Source: UBA2227 sp036677505 (GTDB lineage: Bacteria > Bacillota_I > Bacilli_A > Erysipelotrichales > Erysipelotrichaceae). Taken from it: a stretch of DNA of 64,000 bases. Location of the stretch: NCBI GenBank assembly GCA_036677505.1, contig JAVBWK010000028.1, positions 1 to 64,000 of the forward strand. The letters run 5' to 3'. Every line of letters starts with the position of its first letter. Positions within the stretch are counted from its first letter, which is position 1. Below, in pieces: positions 25,943-33,920 of the stretch. Under the pieces are notes generated by a model. The model was not told the origin of the DNA, searched no databases, and was given only the letters and a program-made list of their open reading frames with translations. The translations under genes and the position numbers were made by a program.

Positions 25943-26749
25943 ATGAAAAAGATTCTTGTATTATTGGGTTTGGTATTGCTTGTTTTGACCGGATGCACAG
26001 GTTCTCAAGTGAAAGAAGACAAAGTCATCAAAGTCGGAGCATCCCCAACCCCTCATGCGTTGATTTTGGAAGTTGCCAAAGATGAGGTCGCCAAACTGGG
26101 CTACACCTTAGAAATCGTAGAGTTTACGGATTACATCTTACCTAACACAGCTTTGGATGCCGGAGATTTGGACGCCAACTATTTCCAGCATGTCCCATAT
26201 CTGACAAAGTTCAATTCTGAAAAGGGCACAAAGCTTTCCTCTGTATTGGCCGTTCACTTTGAACCGCTGGGACTTTATCCGGGAAAATCTGACTCACTGG
26301 ATGGTTTGAAAGCAGGCAAAGCCACCGTCGCGATCCCCAACGATCCGACCAATGAAGCCCGCGCCTTGCGCCTGTTAGCCGATAATGGATACATTACTTT
26401 AAAAGGGACATCGGATGCCAATGTGACTCCGCTCGATATCGATCAAAATCCTTATAATCTTCAGTTTGTTGAGATTGAAGCGGCTTTACTAGCTCAGACT
26501 CTGGTCGATGTTGATTTCGCTGTCATCAACGGGAATTATGCTTTGGGAGCCAATATTGCTGACAAGGTATTGCTGACGGAAGATAAAGATTCGATTGCTG
26601 CTCAAACCTTTGCCAATATCATCGTTGTTCAGACCGGCAAGGAAAATACTGAGAAAACCAAGATTTTGATTCAGGCGCTTACATCGGCAGCCGTCAAGAA
26701 ATTCATTGAGGAAACATTCTATCCGACTGTGATTTCGGTATTGGAATAA
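25943..26749 (+). CDS. metQ: Methionine-binding lipoprotein MetQ
   Basis: A 268-residue NlpA-family solute-binding lipoprotein. The signal peptide ends in the lipobox LTGC with Cys18 as the lipidated residue. Family stretches include VGASPTPHA, the region around NTALDAGDLDANYFQH and VAIPNDPTNEARAL, which line the methionine pocket. GGAGAG precedes the ATG. I see no convincing terminator after it; the next transcript starts at its own promoter near 26786. Confidence 0.93.
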   Translation: MKKILVLLGLVLLVLTGCTGSQVKEDKVIKVGASPTPHALILEVAKDEVAKLGYTLEIVEFTDYILPNTALDAGDLDANYFQHVPYLTKFNSEKGTKLSSVLAVHFEPLGLYPGKSDSLDGLKAGKATVAIPNDPTNEARALRLLADNGYITLKGTSDANVTPLDIDQNPYNLQFVEIEAALLAQTLVDVDFAVINGNYALGANIADKVLLTEDKDSIAAQTFANIIVVQTGKENTEKTKILIQALTSAAVKKFIEETFYPTVISVLE

Positions 26750-26782
26750 ATCTGAGATTTCACTTGCACATCGCTTCTTGTG

Positions 26783-26791
26783 TGATATAAT
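26783..26791 (+). promoter_or_regulatory. Extended -10 promoter of the uracil permease transcript
   Basis: TG-A-TATAAT (26783-26791); a weak -35-like TTGCAC lies 16 bases upstream. Confidence 0.7.
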
Positions 26792-26797
26792 AACCAC

Positions 26798-26899
26798 AGC
26801 ATAGGTCCTTTAAATTGATCCCGTGAGGTCATCAAGGAGCGAATTTCAAGTAACCCCTTAGAGCATACACAAAAGGACTTTTCTATGAAGTCCTTTTTT
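26798..26899 (+). promoter_or_regulatory. PyrR-binding attenuator leader
   Basis: GATCCCGTGAGGTC (26817-26830) closely matches the PyrR anti-antiterminator loop, closed by TTGAT/ATCAA. A terminator follows at 26871-26899. The upstream CATAGGTCCTTT can pair with the 5' side of the terminator as an antiterminator. PyrR bound to UMP would stabilise the anti-antiterminator and stop transcription when pyrimidines are plentiful. PyrR itself is not in the window. Confidence 0.85.
26871..26899 (+). terminator. Attenuator terminator upstream of the uracil permease
   Basis: A ten-base stem AAAAGGACTT/AAGTCCTTTT with a seven-base loop and a T-run. Confidence 0.88.
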
Positions 26900-26928
26900 A
26901 TGGCCTATGCAGAGAAAGGGAAAATTTT

Positions 26929-28212
26929 ATGGAAAAAACAGATTTAGAGATTCAGCAAGGTTTGTTGTATGATGTCAACGTCAAACCTCCCCTGGGCCGT
27001 TGGTTCGTATTGAGTTTCCAACACGTCTTCGCCATGTTTGGGGCAACCATCCTGGTGCCTATTCTTACCGGATTACCGATTTCAGTCGCTTTGTTTGCTT
27101 CCGGTATCGGAACACTGATTTACATTGTTGCAACCAAAGCGAAAGTCCCTGTGTACCTGGGATCCTCATTTGCTTATATTACGGCCGTTCAGATTGCCAG
27201 AGATGCCATGGGCGGAGACTTCAGTGCCGCACAGACCGGTTTGATTTTGGTCGGACTGGTCTATGTTATCGTTGCCTTTGTGATCAAAGCCATCGGCAAA
27301 GGTTGGATCGACAGGCTGCTTCCGCCGATCGTTATCGGACCGATGATCATGATCATCGGTTTGGGTTTGGCCAGTGTCGCTGTCGGTTCCGCCGGATTTA
27401 CATCCAATGGGGACTGGAGAGTCATGCTGACCGCAATCGCAACATTTGTGATCTCAGCAACGATCATGTCAACTGCCAAAGGATTCTTGAAAATTGTTCC
27501 GTTTATTATTGGTATCCTAGGCGGATATGTAGTTGCTTTGGCCTTAGGTATCGTTGATTTTACTGCAGTCAGTAAGGCAGCCTGGTTCAGCTTTCCGCAA
27601 TTTTTACTGCCCTTTGGCACCAATGGATTGTTTGGAGAGTATCAGTTCTACTTCGGATCGGAAACCTGGGTCATCGTTCCGATCGCCTTGGTTACGATTT
27701 CCGAGCACATCGGTGATCACACGGTCTTAGGTAAGATTTGCGGCAGAAGCTTCTTAAAAGATCCCGGCTTGGATAATACCCTGATCGGTGACGGTATCGC
27801 AACTTCCGTTTCGGCTTTGCTTGGCGGGCCGGCCAATACGACTTACGGTGAAAATACCGGTGTCGTCGGTCTGACTAAAGTAGCTTCAGTTTGGGTTGTC
27901 GGTGGTGCCGCAGTCATCGCCATCGTTCTCAGTTTCATCGGAAAAATTTCCGCGGTCATCAGTACGATTCCTTGGGCAGTTTTAGGCGGTATGTCGATTC
28001 TGCTCTACGGATTTATCGCATCCAACGGATTACGTGTATTGATCGATGAGAAAGTCGATTTCTCGAAAACCCGCAATATCATCATCGCTGCGACCATGCT
28101 GGTTCTGGGACTGGGTGGAGCTGCCTTTAAACTGGTAGGTTTGGCTACATTGTCCGGAACCGCCTTGGCTGCGATTGCCGGGGTATTACTCAATCTGATT
28201 TTACCTGAATAA
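26929..28212 (+). CDS. pyrP: Uracil permease (NCS2 family)
   Basis: A 427-residue polytopic carrier of the nucleobase-cation symporter-2 family. The N-terminus with PPLGRWFVLSFQHVFAMFGAT is typical of UraA/PyrP, and the motif TVSALLGGP-like segment (here TSVSALLGGPANTTYGEN) carries the substrate-contacting residues. Length is normal. The PyrR leader directly upstream supports uracil rather than purines or xanthine as substrate. GAAAGGG lies before the ATG; a terminator follows. Confidence 0.93.
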   Translation: MEKTDLEIQQGLLYDVNVKPPLGRWFVLSFQHVFAMFGATILVPILTGLPISVALFASGIGTLIYIVATKAKVPVYLGSSFAYITAVQIARDAMGGDFSAAQTGLILVGLVYVIVAFVIKAIGKGWIDRLLPPIVIGPMIMIIGLGLASVAVGSAGFTSNGDWRVMLTAIATFVISATIMSTAKGFLKIVPFIIGILGGYVVALALGIVDFTAVSKAAWFSFPQFLLPFGTNGLFGEYQFYFGSETWVIVPIALVTISEHIGDHTVLGKICGRSFLKDPGLDNTLIGDGIATSVSALLGGPANTTYGENTGVVGLTKVASVWVVGGAAVIAIVLSFIGKISAVISTIPWAVLGGMSILLYGFIASNGLRVLIDEKVDFSKTRNIIIAATMLVLGLGGAAFKLVGLATLSGTALAAIAGVLLNLILPE

Positions 28213-28214
28213 TC

Positions 28215-28238
28215 AAAACCGCTTCGGCGGTTTTTTTT
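28215..28238 (+). terminator. Intrinsic terminator after the uracil permease
   Basis: AAAACCGC/GCGGTTTT stem closed by a TTCG tetraloop, then a T-run. Confidence 0.9.
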
Positions 28239-28269
28239 GTGTTAGAATATCATTAGTGAGGTGAGAACT

Positions 28270-28884
28270 ATGGAAATCATCGATTTGAGTCATCCAATCA
28301 TCAATCATATGCCGGTATATCCCGGTGACAGAGATACTGAAATCATTCGGGATAAAATCTGGGAAGAGGATGGGTATCGGCTATCTTCCTTATCATGCAG
28401 CATGCACACAGGCACCCATATCGATGCGCCATCCCACTTGAGCAGTCATGAAATCACCATCAGTGAAATCGGTCTTGACCGGTGTATCGCAAAGGGAGTA
28501 TTGGCTGATGTCCGTAACAAGCAACGTATCGATGTGTGTGATGTGAATCAGCTATTAATCAGCCCCGGTGATATCGTCGTTTTTCTCACCGGTTGGTCTC
28601 AGTATTACGGATTATCTGATTATGATGATCATCCGGTCATGACTGTTTCACTGGCGCAGTATCTTGTCGAGAAAAAAGTGAAGATGATTGCTTTAGATAT
28701 GCCTTCCTGTGATCATGATCCATATCCGGTCCATCGGCTGCTTTTTGAACACGGGATCCTGATTGCTGAGAATCTGCGCAATTGCGAAGCATTGATATCA
28801 AAGGATTTTCAGCTGTTTGCCATACCGATCAACATCGATGCTGAAGGGGCGTTATCCCGGGTATTTGCATTAATTAGGGATTAA
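28270..28884 (+). CDS. Cyclase-family (KynB-like) metal-dependent hydrolase
   Basis: A 204-residue protein of the cyclase/arylformamidase superfamily. It begins with IIDLSHPI and has the metal-binding motif HTGTHIDAPSH, with a further DMPSCDHDP segment late in the sequence. Members hydrolyse N-formylkynurenine, isatin or similar amides; no tryptophan catabolism genes are near, so the substrate is open. The start at 28270 follows GAGGTG by six bases; an in-frame GTG at 28261 overlaps that site and is unlikely. Confidence 0.82.
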   Translation: MEIIDLSHPIINHMPVYPGDRDTEIIRDKIWEEDGYRLSSLSCSMHTGTHIDAPSHLSSHEITISEIGLDRCIAKGVLADVRNKQRIDVCDVNQLLISPGDIVVFLTGWSQYYGLSDYDDHPVMTVSLAQYLVEKKVKMIALDMPSCDHDPYPVHRLLFEHGILIAENLRNCEALISKDFQLFAIPINIDAEGALSRVFALIRD

Positions 28885-28904
28885 AAAACCGCAATTGCGG
28901 TTTT
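28885..28904. terminator. Bidirectional terminator
   Basis: A perfect 20-base palindrome, AAAACCGCAA and its complement, flanked by A and T runs, between convergent genes. Confidence 0.85.
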
Positions 28905-28909
28905 AGTTT

Positions 28910-30241
28910 TTATTGAGCTCCGTGCATTTCTTCCAGCATTTCCTTGTGCTGTTTTTCGGTAAAATCGTAGAAGAACATCGGAATAAGGCTTAAGATGCTC
29001 GCAATCGCCGGCAGAAGGCTGATCAGCCAGAAGATCCCGTTAAGAGAGGTGGCAGTCTGTGTGACGTTTTCAATAAATCCGGTCAGCGTCAGAACCCAGC
29101 CGATCGCAAAGGTCGCAAAGGCTGTCTGCAGCTTGGTTGTAAACGTATGGACAGAGAAACAAATACCTTCGGCGCGCTTTCTCGTTTTATGCTCAAGATA
29201 ATCGACGCTGTCACCGACCATGGCATACATGACGACATCATTCATCCCTAATCCCATCCCGGCCAGAAACAGCAGACCGAATACTACCGGCATATTGCCG
29301 TAACCCAGGATAAACATCAGAAAGTGAGCCAGTGCCCCGAAAATCAGTGAACCGTTATAAAGCTGTTTCTTTGTGAAGAATTTGTACAGAAACGGAGTAA
29401 AGAAAATCGCCGCGATCATCGAGAAAATCAGGATGGCACCTAACAGGGTAAAGAATGCCTCATCACCCAGATTATACTTCGCAAAATAGATACCGGCGGC
29501 ACCCAATCCCATGCGGAAAGCACCGAGCATCCGTGAACTCTGCAATAATACCAACGGTTTGTTTTTCTTGACCAAATCAAAATTGCCTAACAAGGTCGTT
29601 TTTTCACCGTAATCCGTGACCCGTTCTTTGGTGTTGAAGAAGGCTAAGAAGAACAATCCGCCTCCGAAAACCGCCATCAGTGCAGCCGAAATCAGATATC
29701 CCAGTTCACCGCCGCCATAAGCAGAAATGATCAACGGCGGCACGATGATGGAAATCGCCATCCCCAGGTTACACAAAATCCTGGCAAAGGATACGATGCT
29801 CATCCGTTCTTTAGGATCCTGGCTCATGGCTGCTGAAAGTCCCCAGAACGGCACATCGGAAACAGTGAATATCATGCCCCAGGCAATGTAAGTCACATAA
29901 GCATATAACAGGCGCATGCCCATCTCCATATCCGGGACATAGAATGTCAGAATCGTAAATACAGCCATCGGGATCGGAACCGCAAATAAATAAGGTCTCA
30001 ATTTACCCCATTTCGTTCTTGTGCGATCCACGATCGACCCCATGATCGGGTCATTGATGGCGTCCCAAACCCGCGCTACCAGCATCAGCGTACCTACGGC
30101 TGCCGGTAAAAGTTTCATCATGTCGGTGTAAAAAATCATAATGTATGTCGCAGAAAAATTATAAATCATATTCTGGCCCAGACCGGCTAAGCCAAAGGAC
30201 ATTTTTTCCTTGACGCTGACTTTCTGATCTGCATAATTCAT
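28910..30241 (-). CDS. GPH-family sugar:cation symporter (MelB-like)
   Basis: A 443-residue transporter with about twelve hydrophobic segments. The N-terminal stretch LAGLGQNMIYNF, the cation-site region DAINDPIMG and RTRTKWGKLRPY between helices 2 and 3 are hallmarks of the glycoside-pentoside-hexuronide family. No glycosidase is adjacent, so the sugar cannot be assigned. AAAGGAG precedes the ATG. A minus-strand promoter may use TTGACA at 30300-30295. Confidence 0.85.
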   Translation of the reverse strand: MNYADQKVSVKEKMSFGLAGLGQNMIYNFSATYIMIFYTDMMKLLPAAVGTLMLVARVWDAINDPIMGSIVDRTRTKWGKLRPYLFAVPIPMAVFTILTFYVPDMEMGMRLLYAYVTYIAWGMIFTVSDVPFWGLSAAMSQDPKERMSIVSFARILCNLGMAISIIVPPLIISAYGGGELGYLISAALMAVFGGGLFFLAFFNTKERVTDYGEKTTLLGNFDLVKKNKPLVLLQSSRMLGAFRMGLGAAGIYFAKYNLGDEAFFTLLGAILIFSMIAAIFFTPFLYKFFTKKQLYNGSLIFGALAHFLMFILGYGNMPVVFGLLFLAGMGLGMNDVVMYAMVGDSVDYLEHKTRKRAEGICFSVHTFTTKLQTAFATFAIGWVLTLTGFIENVTQTATSLNGIFWLISLLPAIASILSLIPMFFYDFTEKQHKEMLEEMHGAQ

Positions 30242-30271
30242 GGAAATTTTCTCCTTTTCCCTTATGATATC

Positions 30272-30300
30272 AGTTTATATGCTGCATTGCTGACTGTCAA
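30272..30300 (-). promoter_or_regulatory. Possible promoter of the symporter gene
   Basis: On the minus strand TTGACA (30300-30295), a 17-base spacer and TAAACT (30277-30272); TATAAA two bases nearer is an alternative -10. Confidence 0.5.
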
Positions 30301-30339
30301 AGACAATTGATATCTGCTATGATATTTGTGGGTGAAAAT

Positions 30340-30504
30340 ATGACAGAAATACATGATCAAATCGTTTCGATCGCTGTTTTGAGCAGTGAGCTGCTCGAAT
30401 ATGTCCAATGGGATCAGCCGGTTGACCCGTCAACGGTCTTAGCGAAGATTGCAGAGATGAAGCAATTGCTTCACGAAATTGAAAAAGAGATGACCTCATT
30501 ATAG
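30340..30504 (+). CDS. Small uncharacterised protein, 54 residues
   Basis: A short gene starting MTEIHDQIVS with GGGTGA ten bases upstream and a terminator after it. The product looks like two amphipathic helices and is acidic, with no cysteines or membrane segment. I do not recognise it. The stop is inside a terminator stem, which supports a genuine short transcript. Confidence 0.5.
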   Translation: MTEIHDQIVSIAVLSSELLEYVQWDQPVDPSTVLAKIAEMKQLLHEIEKEMTSL

Positions 30505-30518
30505 GGAATCTCTTTTTT
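30482..30518 (+). terminator. Intrinsic terminator
   Basis: AAAAAGAGAT pairs with ATCTCTTTTT, with an inner CCT/AGG, followed by Ts. Confidence 0.7.
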
Positions 30519-30551
30519 GTTCGGTATAAGTTAGGGAAAGGAGGAGTGCAT

Positions 30552-30680
30552 ATGATATCTGCGACTGCATTGCTTGGCTATGTCGCTGTTGCAGCCGGGA
30601 TCGCGGCCATCATCAAAATCCTGTTTTCTGCCAACGGCCGGATCACGATTCCGGGAATGACGGCACAATGGGGCAACTGA
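30552..30680 (+). CDS. Small membrane protein, 42 residues
   Basis: The frame starts ATG ATA TCT behind a strong AAAGGAGGAG and ends TGA at 30680. The product MISATALLGYVAVAAGIAA... has one hydrophobic helix (about residues 4-26) then a short polar tail ending QWGN. It overlaps the 5' end of radC by 13 bases, so translation may be coupled. No family recognised; small membrane peptides of this kind are often missed. Confidence 0.55.
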   Translation: MISATALLGYVAVAAGIAAIIKILFSANGRITIPGMTAQWGN

Positions 30681-31366
30681 TCGAGTCTTCGAAAATGGCG
30701 GATATACCGCCTCATGACCGTCCGAGAGAAAAAGTGCGTCGGATGGGTATCGAATCTCTCAGCGATGTTGAAGTATTGGCTTTGATTTTGCGCAGCGGAA
30801 CGCGCAGTGATTCTGTGCTATCCTTGGCACAGAGAATTTTGGCATTAAGCAAAGGCATCGTGAATCTGCCGCGATTGTCCCTGTATCAGCTGATGACGAT
30901 TCCGGGAATCAAGGAAGCGAAAGCATCGGAGCTGCTCGCCGTCTTTGAACTTACAAAACGGGTGTTGCGCGGGGGATTGCCCAATACCAACATCGTTGAA
31001 CGGCCGGATGCCCTGGTTGACTGGCTCAAAACTGAAATCGGTCATAAAAACCAGGAGCATTTTCTGGTCGTTTATCTCAACACACAAAATCAGATTCTGG
31101 CATGCAAAACGCTGTTTATCGGGACTTTGGATCGCAGCATCATTCATCCGCGAGAGATTTTTAAAGAAGCTGTCGAGAACAGTGCATCACGCCTGATTGC
31201 CGTGCATAATCATCCGGGCGGTTCACTGAAAGCAAGCGATCAGGATTTGGAAGTAACCCAAATGCTGATGGAAGCCGGAGCGATGATGGGTATCCCGCTG
31301 CTCGATCATCTGATCATTACCAATCAGGGATATTGCTCATTAAGACAAAAGATGATTGTTGATTGA
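30668..31366 (+). CDS. radC: RadC-family JAB/MPN domain protein
   Basis: A 232-residue protein of the RadC family, once linked to DNA repair but of unproven function. An N-terminal helix-hairpin-helix region with DRPREKV and TIPGIKEAKA precedes the JAMM metal motif HNHPGGSLKASDQD. Most relatives have HNHPSGD at that point. The start is uncertain: 30668 overlaps the 42-residue gene, and 30695 (MADIPPHDRPRE) would fit the family N-terminus better; neither has a strong ribosome binding site. Confidence 0.9.
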   Translation: MGQLIESSKMADIPPHDRPREKVRRMGIESLSDVEVLALILRSGTRSDSVLSLAQRILALSKGIVNLPRLSLYQLMTIPGIKEAKASELLAVFELTKRVLRGGLPNTNIVERPDALVDWLKTEIGHKNQEHFLVVYLNTQNQILACKTLFIGTLDRSIIHPREIFKEAVENSASRLIAVHNHPGGSLKASDQDLEVTQMLMEAGAMMGIPLLDHLIITNQGYCSLRQKMIVD

Positions 31367-31391
31367 AACAACCGGTCAATGGCTTTATAAT
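31363..31391 (+). promoter_or_regulatory. Promoter of mreC-mreD
   Basis: TTGAAA (31363-31368), a 17-base spacer and TATAAT (31386-31391), overlapping the radC stop codon. Confidence 0.8.
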
Positions 31392-31406
31392 GATAGTGGT
31401 GATTTA

Positions 31407-32264
31407 ATGAAGCGATTGACCTTATTCCAACGGATCTTGATGTTTATGATTGCTGTTGTCATGGCTGTGACATTTCTTTTGAATGTGGTCAAAGTAGCCC
31501 AGCCGGTCGCCGGTGCACAAGCCGCCGGATATGGGTTCTTTGCCATGTTGCGATATACACTGATTGAAAACCCTATCCGTTCACTGACGCAGCTGGGTGA
31601 TGATCTGACTTCTTTTTGGAAACTGAAACAGGAAAATGATTACTACCGTTCACAACTGGACATGCTGGCATTATATAAAGCAGAACTGGAAGAGGCATAC
31701 AGGCAGATTGCTCAGCTGAAAGAGCAGGCCGGAATCAAAACCGCAGCCAATGAGTATGAGCTGGTCAGCGCAAAAGTTATATATCGCAGCTTCGATACGT
31801 TTAATCATGCCCTGGTCATCAATTTGGGATCTCTCGATGGGATCAGAGTCAATCAGGCAATCATCACGACCAAAGGACTGATCGGCAAAGTCGTCGATGT
31901 TTTTGATCATTCCTCCATCGTGCGATTACTGACGACACAGGATGTTCAGAACAAAGTTTCGGTAAAAATCCAGATTTCCCCGGCAACGACAGCGGAAGCC
32001 ATTTTGGAACGCTATGATCCAAACCGCAAAGCCTTTGTGCTTCAGCTGCTCGATACAAATTCGGCCGTACTTGAAAACATGACCGTAATCACTTCAGGAT
32101 TAGGCGGAGTGTTTCCGGCAGGACTGCTGGTAGGCACCGTGAAAGAAGTTGAACAGTTGGTCAATGCCATCGGCATGAAAATATACGTGACTCCGTCGGC
32201 TGATTTCAGTTCGTTTGATTATGTGTTTGTTGTTGATTACAAACAGGAAGTACCGATTCCATGA
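31407..32264 (+). CDS. mreC: Rod shape-determining protein MreC
   Basis: A 285-residue bitopic protein of the elongasome. One N-terminal transmembrane helix (about residues 10-30) is followed by a coiled coil with the QENDYYRSQL stretch and the two beta-barrel domains typical of MreC, including NLGSLDGI and GLIGKVVDV. The start at 31407 lies just downstream of the promoter. It overlaps mreD by ATGA. mreB is not adjacent, though radC-mreB-mreC-mreD is the common order. Confidence 0.92.
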   Translation: MKRLTLFQRILMFMIAVVMAVTFLLNVVKVAQPVAGAQAAGYGFFAMLRYTLIENPIRSLTQLGDDLTSFWKLKQENDYYRSQLDMLALYKAELEEAYRQIAQLKEQAGIKTAANEYELVSAKVIYRSFDTFNHALVINLGSLDGIRVNQAIITTKGLIGKVVDVFDHSSIVRLLTTQDVQNKVSVKIQISPATTAEAILERYDPNRKAFVLQLLDTNSAVLENMTVITSGLGGVFPAGLLVGTVKEVEQLVNAIGMKIYVTPSADFSSFDYVFVVDYKQEVPIP

Positions 32265-32806
32265 TCAGTGTGCTTTTCTTTTTAGCAATGCTGATGGTCG
32301 ATACGGTATTGATGACTCTTTTTCGCATCGATCCTTCTGCCGTGAATCTCAGTTTCGTTCCGGCTGCTTCCTTGGTATATATTTCATTCAGAATGGTGGA
32401 TGAGTCATTTCCAAAAGCGATATTCTGGGCTTTTTTCGTTGGATTGCTGTATGACCTGATGCTTTATAACGCACTGTTTGACTATGCTTTTTCTATGGTG
32501 CTGGTCATGCTGATCATGCGCATTTGGACAAAACACGTATCAGAAAGTATTATTGAACGAATCATGCTCGGTATGCTTCTGATTTTCGTCAAAGAAGCTG
32601 CGTTATACGGGTTGGCACTTATTCAGGGGTTTTCTATCATTCATCTGTCGGTATGGCTGACTTCGCGAGTGTTTCTGACCATTTTAGGCAACATTCCTGT
32701 CATCCTTTTAGTCATCGGTTGGATCGATATTCAGGAGAGTTTTGATGCAAGTCAGAAGCGCAAACAGCGCAAAAAAGAACGTGTTTCTTGGTACCGTTTC
32801 AAATAA
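32261..32806 (+). CDS. mreD: Rod shape-determining membrane protein MreD
   Basis: A 181-residue membrane protein with five or six hydrophobic segments and a basic C-terminal tail rich in lysine and arginine. Sequence conservation in this family is low; size, topology, the motif-like GLLYDLMLYN and the four-base overlap with mreC support the call. Confidence 0.85.
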   Translation: MISVLFFLAMLMVDTVLMTLFRIDPSAVNLSFVPAASLVYISFRMVDESFPKAIFWAFFVGLLYDLMLYNALFDYAFSMVLVMLIMRIWTKHVSESIIERIMLGMLLIFVKEAALYGLALIQGFSIIHLSVWLTSRVFLTILGNIPVILLVIGWIDIQESFDASQKRKQRKKERVSWYRFK

Positions 32807-32827
32807 CACTTAATTTGTTGATATATT

Positions 32828-32859
32828 GCGTGCTGATATTCGCCGGCTGCGCGTTTTTT
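32828..32859 (+). terminator. Probable terminator after mreD
   Basis: GCGTGC can pair with GCGCGT (two G-U pairs), followed by six Ts. The loop is long, so the assignment is moderate. Confidence 0.5.
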
Positions 32860-32860
32860 A

Positions 32861-32869
32861 TGCTATAAT
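32861..32869 (+). promoter_or_regulatory. Extended -10 promoter of the ZnuA-like gene
   Basis: TG-C-TATAAT ending at 32869, without a -35, placed directly after the terminator T-run. Confidence 0.65.
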
Positions 32870-32893
32870 TTCCCTCAGAAAGGTGGATTGACC

Positions 32894-33853
32894 ATGAAAA
32901 AAATTAAATATCTGTGGATCCTGGTCATACTTGCGTCCGCCTTGACCGGCTGTAATACATCCAAGCCGATAATTTGCACGACAGTGTATCCGGTCGAATA
33001 TCTTGTGAAGAGGATTGGTGGTGATTTTGTTGAGGTGTGCAATCTCAGTGAAGGACCGATCATCCAACGGGCAACCATCAGAAGCGACTATCAGCAGCTC
33101 ATCAATCAGGCAGCCGTTATCATGACGATGGGACAATTGGAACCCTATCTGCAGATTTATCTGCCTGACATACGAAGATCGCGCATTGACATCGTCGATC
33201 TTGCTTCGACTTCGGTCATCTATGAGTTCAAGCGGTATACGACAGCATATGTATCCAACAGTGAAGTCATCGTAGAGTCGAAATATTACGAAGGTATGGC
33301 TTTTGACCGCGTGGATGTTTATGGAAAAGATCCGATCCTGTGGATCGATCCGATTGCAACGACATCAATGGCCAAAAATATCCGTGACTGGCTGATTGAC
33401 AATTATCCGGAAGAGAAGAGAATGTTTGAAGAGAATTACGAACTGCTGGCTGCTGAACTTGCCCGACTTGACGCAGAATTTCAATCGCTTAAAGCCCGGC
33501 GTCTGACCATGAAGTTCGTATCGATCACACCAAGTTTCGGCAATTGGCAAAAAGCGTATGGAGTCAGCGTGTATCCGATCATCCTTTCACGCTATGGTGT
33601 CGTTCCTAATGATGAGCAAATGCAAATCATCAAACAGCGAATCGTGGCTGACGGGGTTCAGTACATTGCTTTTGAGCCGAACCTCTCAGAGGATTTGCGC
33701 GAACTTTACAATCAGTTACGGACTGAACTCAATCTGGTTCAGATCAATCTGCATAATCTTCATTCACTGACAGCTAACGATATTGAAAGCAATAAAGACT
33801 ATCTTACCATCATGTTTGAGAATCTCTCTTTGCTTGAATCCATCGGACAATGA
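32894..33853 (+). CDS. ZnuA-like solute-binding lipoprotein without the usual metal-binding histidines
   Basis: A 319-residue lipoprotein (lipobox LTGC, Cys20) resembling cluster A-I metal-binding proteins: it has TTVYPVEYLVKRIGGD, the long helix and the late IAFEPNLSED segment. The three histidines that bind Zn2+ or Mn2+ appear lost. The first region reads GPIIQRATIR, the second DPILWIDP (DPHxWLDP in relatives) and the third SITPSFGNW (SHDAFGY). No ABC permease or ATPase gene is adjacent. AAAGGTGG precedes the ATG. It may have changed ligand or act as a structural or sensory lipoprotein. Confidence 0.78.
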   Translation: MKKIKYLWILVILASALTGCNTSKPIICTTVYPVEYLVKRIGGDFVEVCNLSEGPIIQRATIRSDYQQLINQAAVIMTMGQLEPYLQIYLPDIRRSRIDIVDLASTSVIYEFKRYTTAYVSNSEVIVESKYYEGMAFDRVDVYGKDPILWIDPIATTSMAKNIRDWLIDNYPEEKRMFEENYELLAAELARLDAEFQSLKARRLTMKFVSITPSFGNWQKAYGVSVYPIILSRYGVVPNDEQMQIIKQRIVADGVQYIAFEPNLSEDLRELYNQLRTELNLVQINLHNLHSLTANDIESNKDYLTIMFENLSLLESIGQ

Positions 33854-33876
33854 CCTCGCTTAGCGAGGTTTTTTTA
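33853..33876 (+). terminator. Intrinsic terminator
   Basis: ACCTCGC/GCGAGGT with a TTA loop and a long T-run, overlapping the stop codon. Confidence 0.9.
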
Positions 33877-33893
33877 TCCTGAGCAACGGATTA

Positions 33894-33902
33894 TGATACA
33901 AT
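33894..33902 (+). promoter_or_regulatory. Extended -10 promoter of polA
   Basis: TG-A-TACAAT ending at 33902, 18 bases before the polA start; no clear -35. Confidence 0.6.
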
Positions 33903-33920
33903 AAGTACGGAGGAATTTTT

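Noticed and set aside
26798..26899. Purine riboswitch upstream of the nucleobase permease
   Set aside because: The PyrR anti-antiterminator loop is present and the purine aptamer core is not seen.
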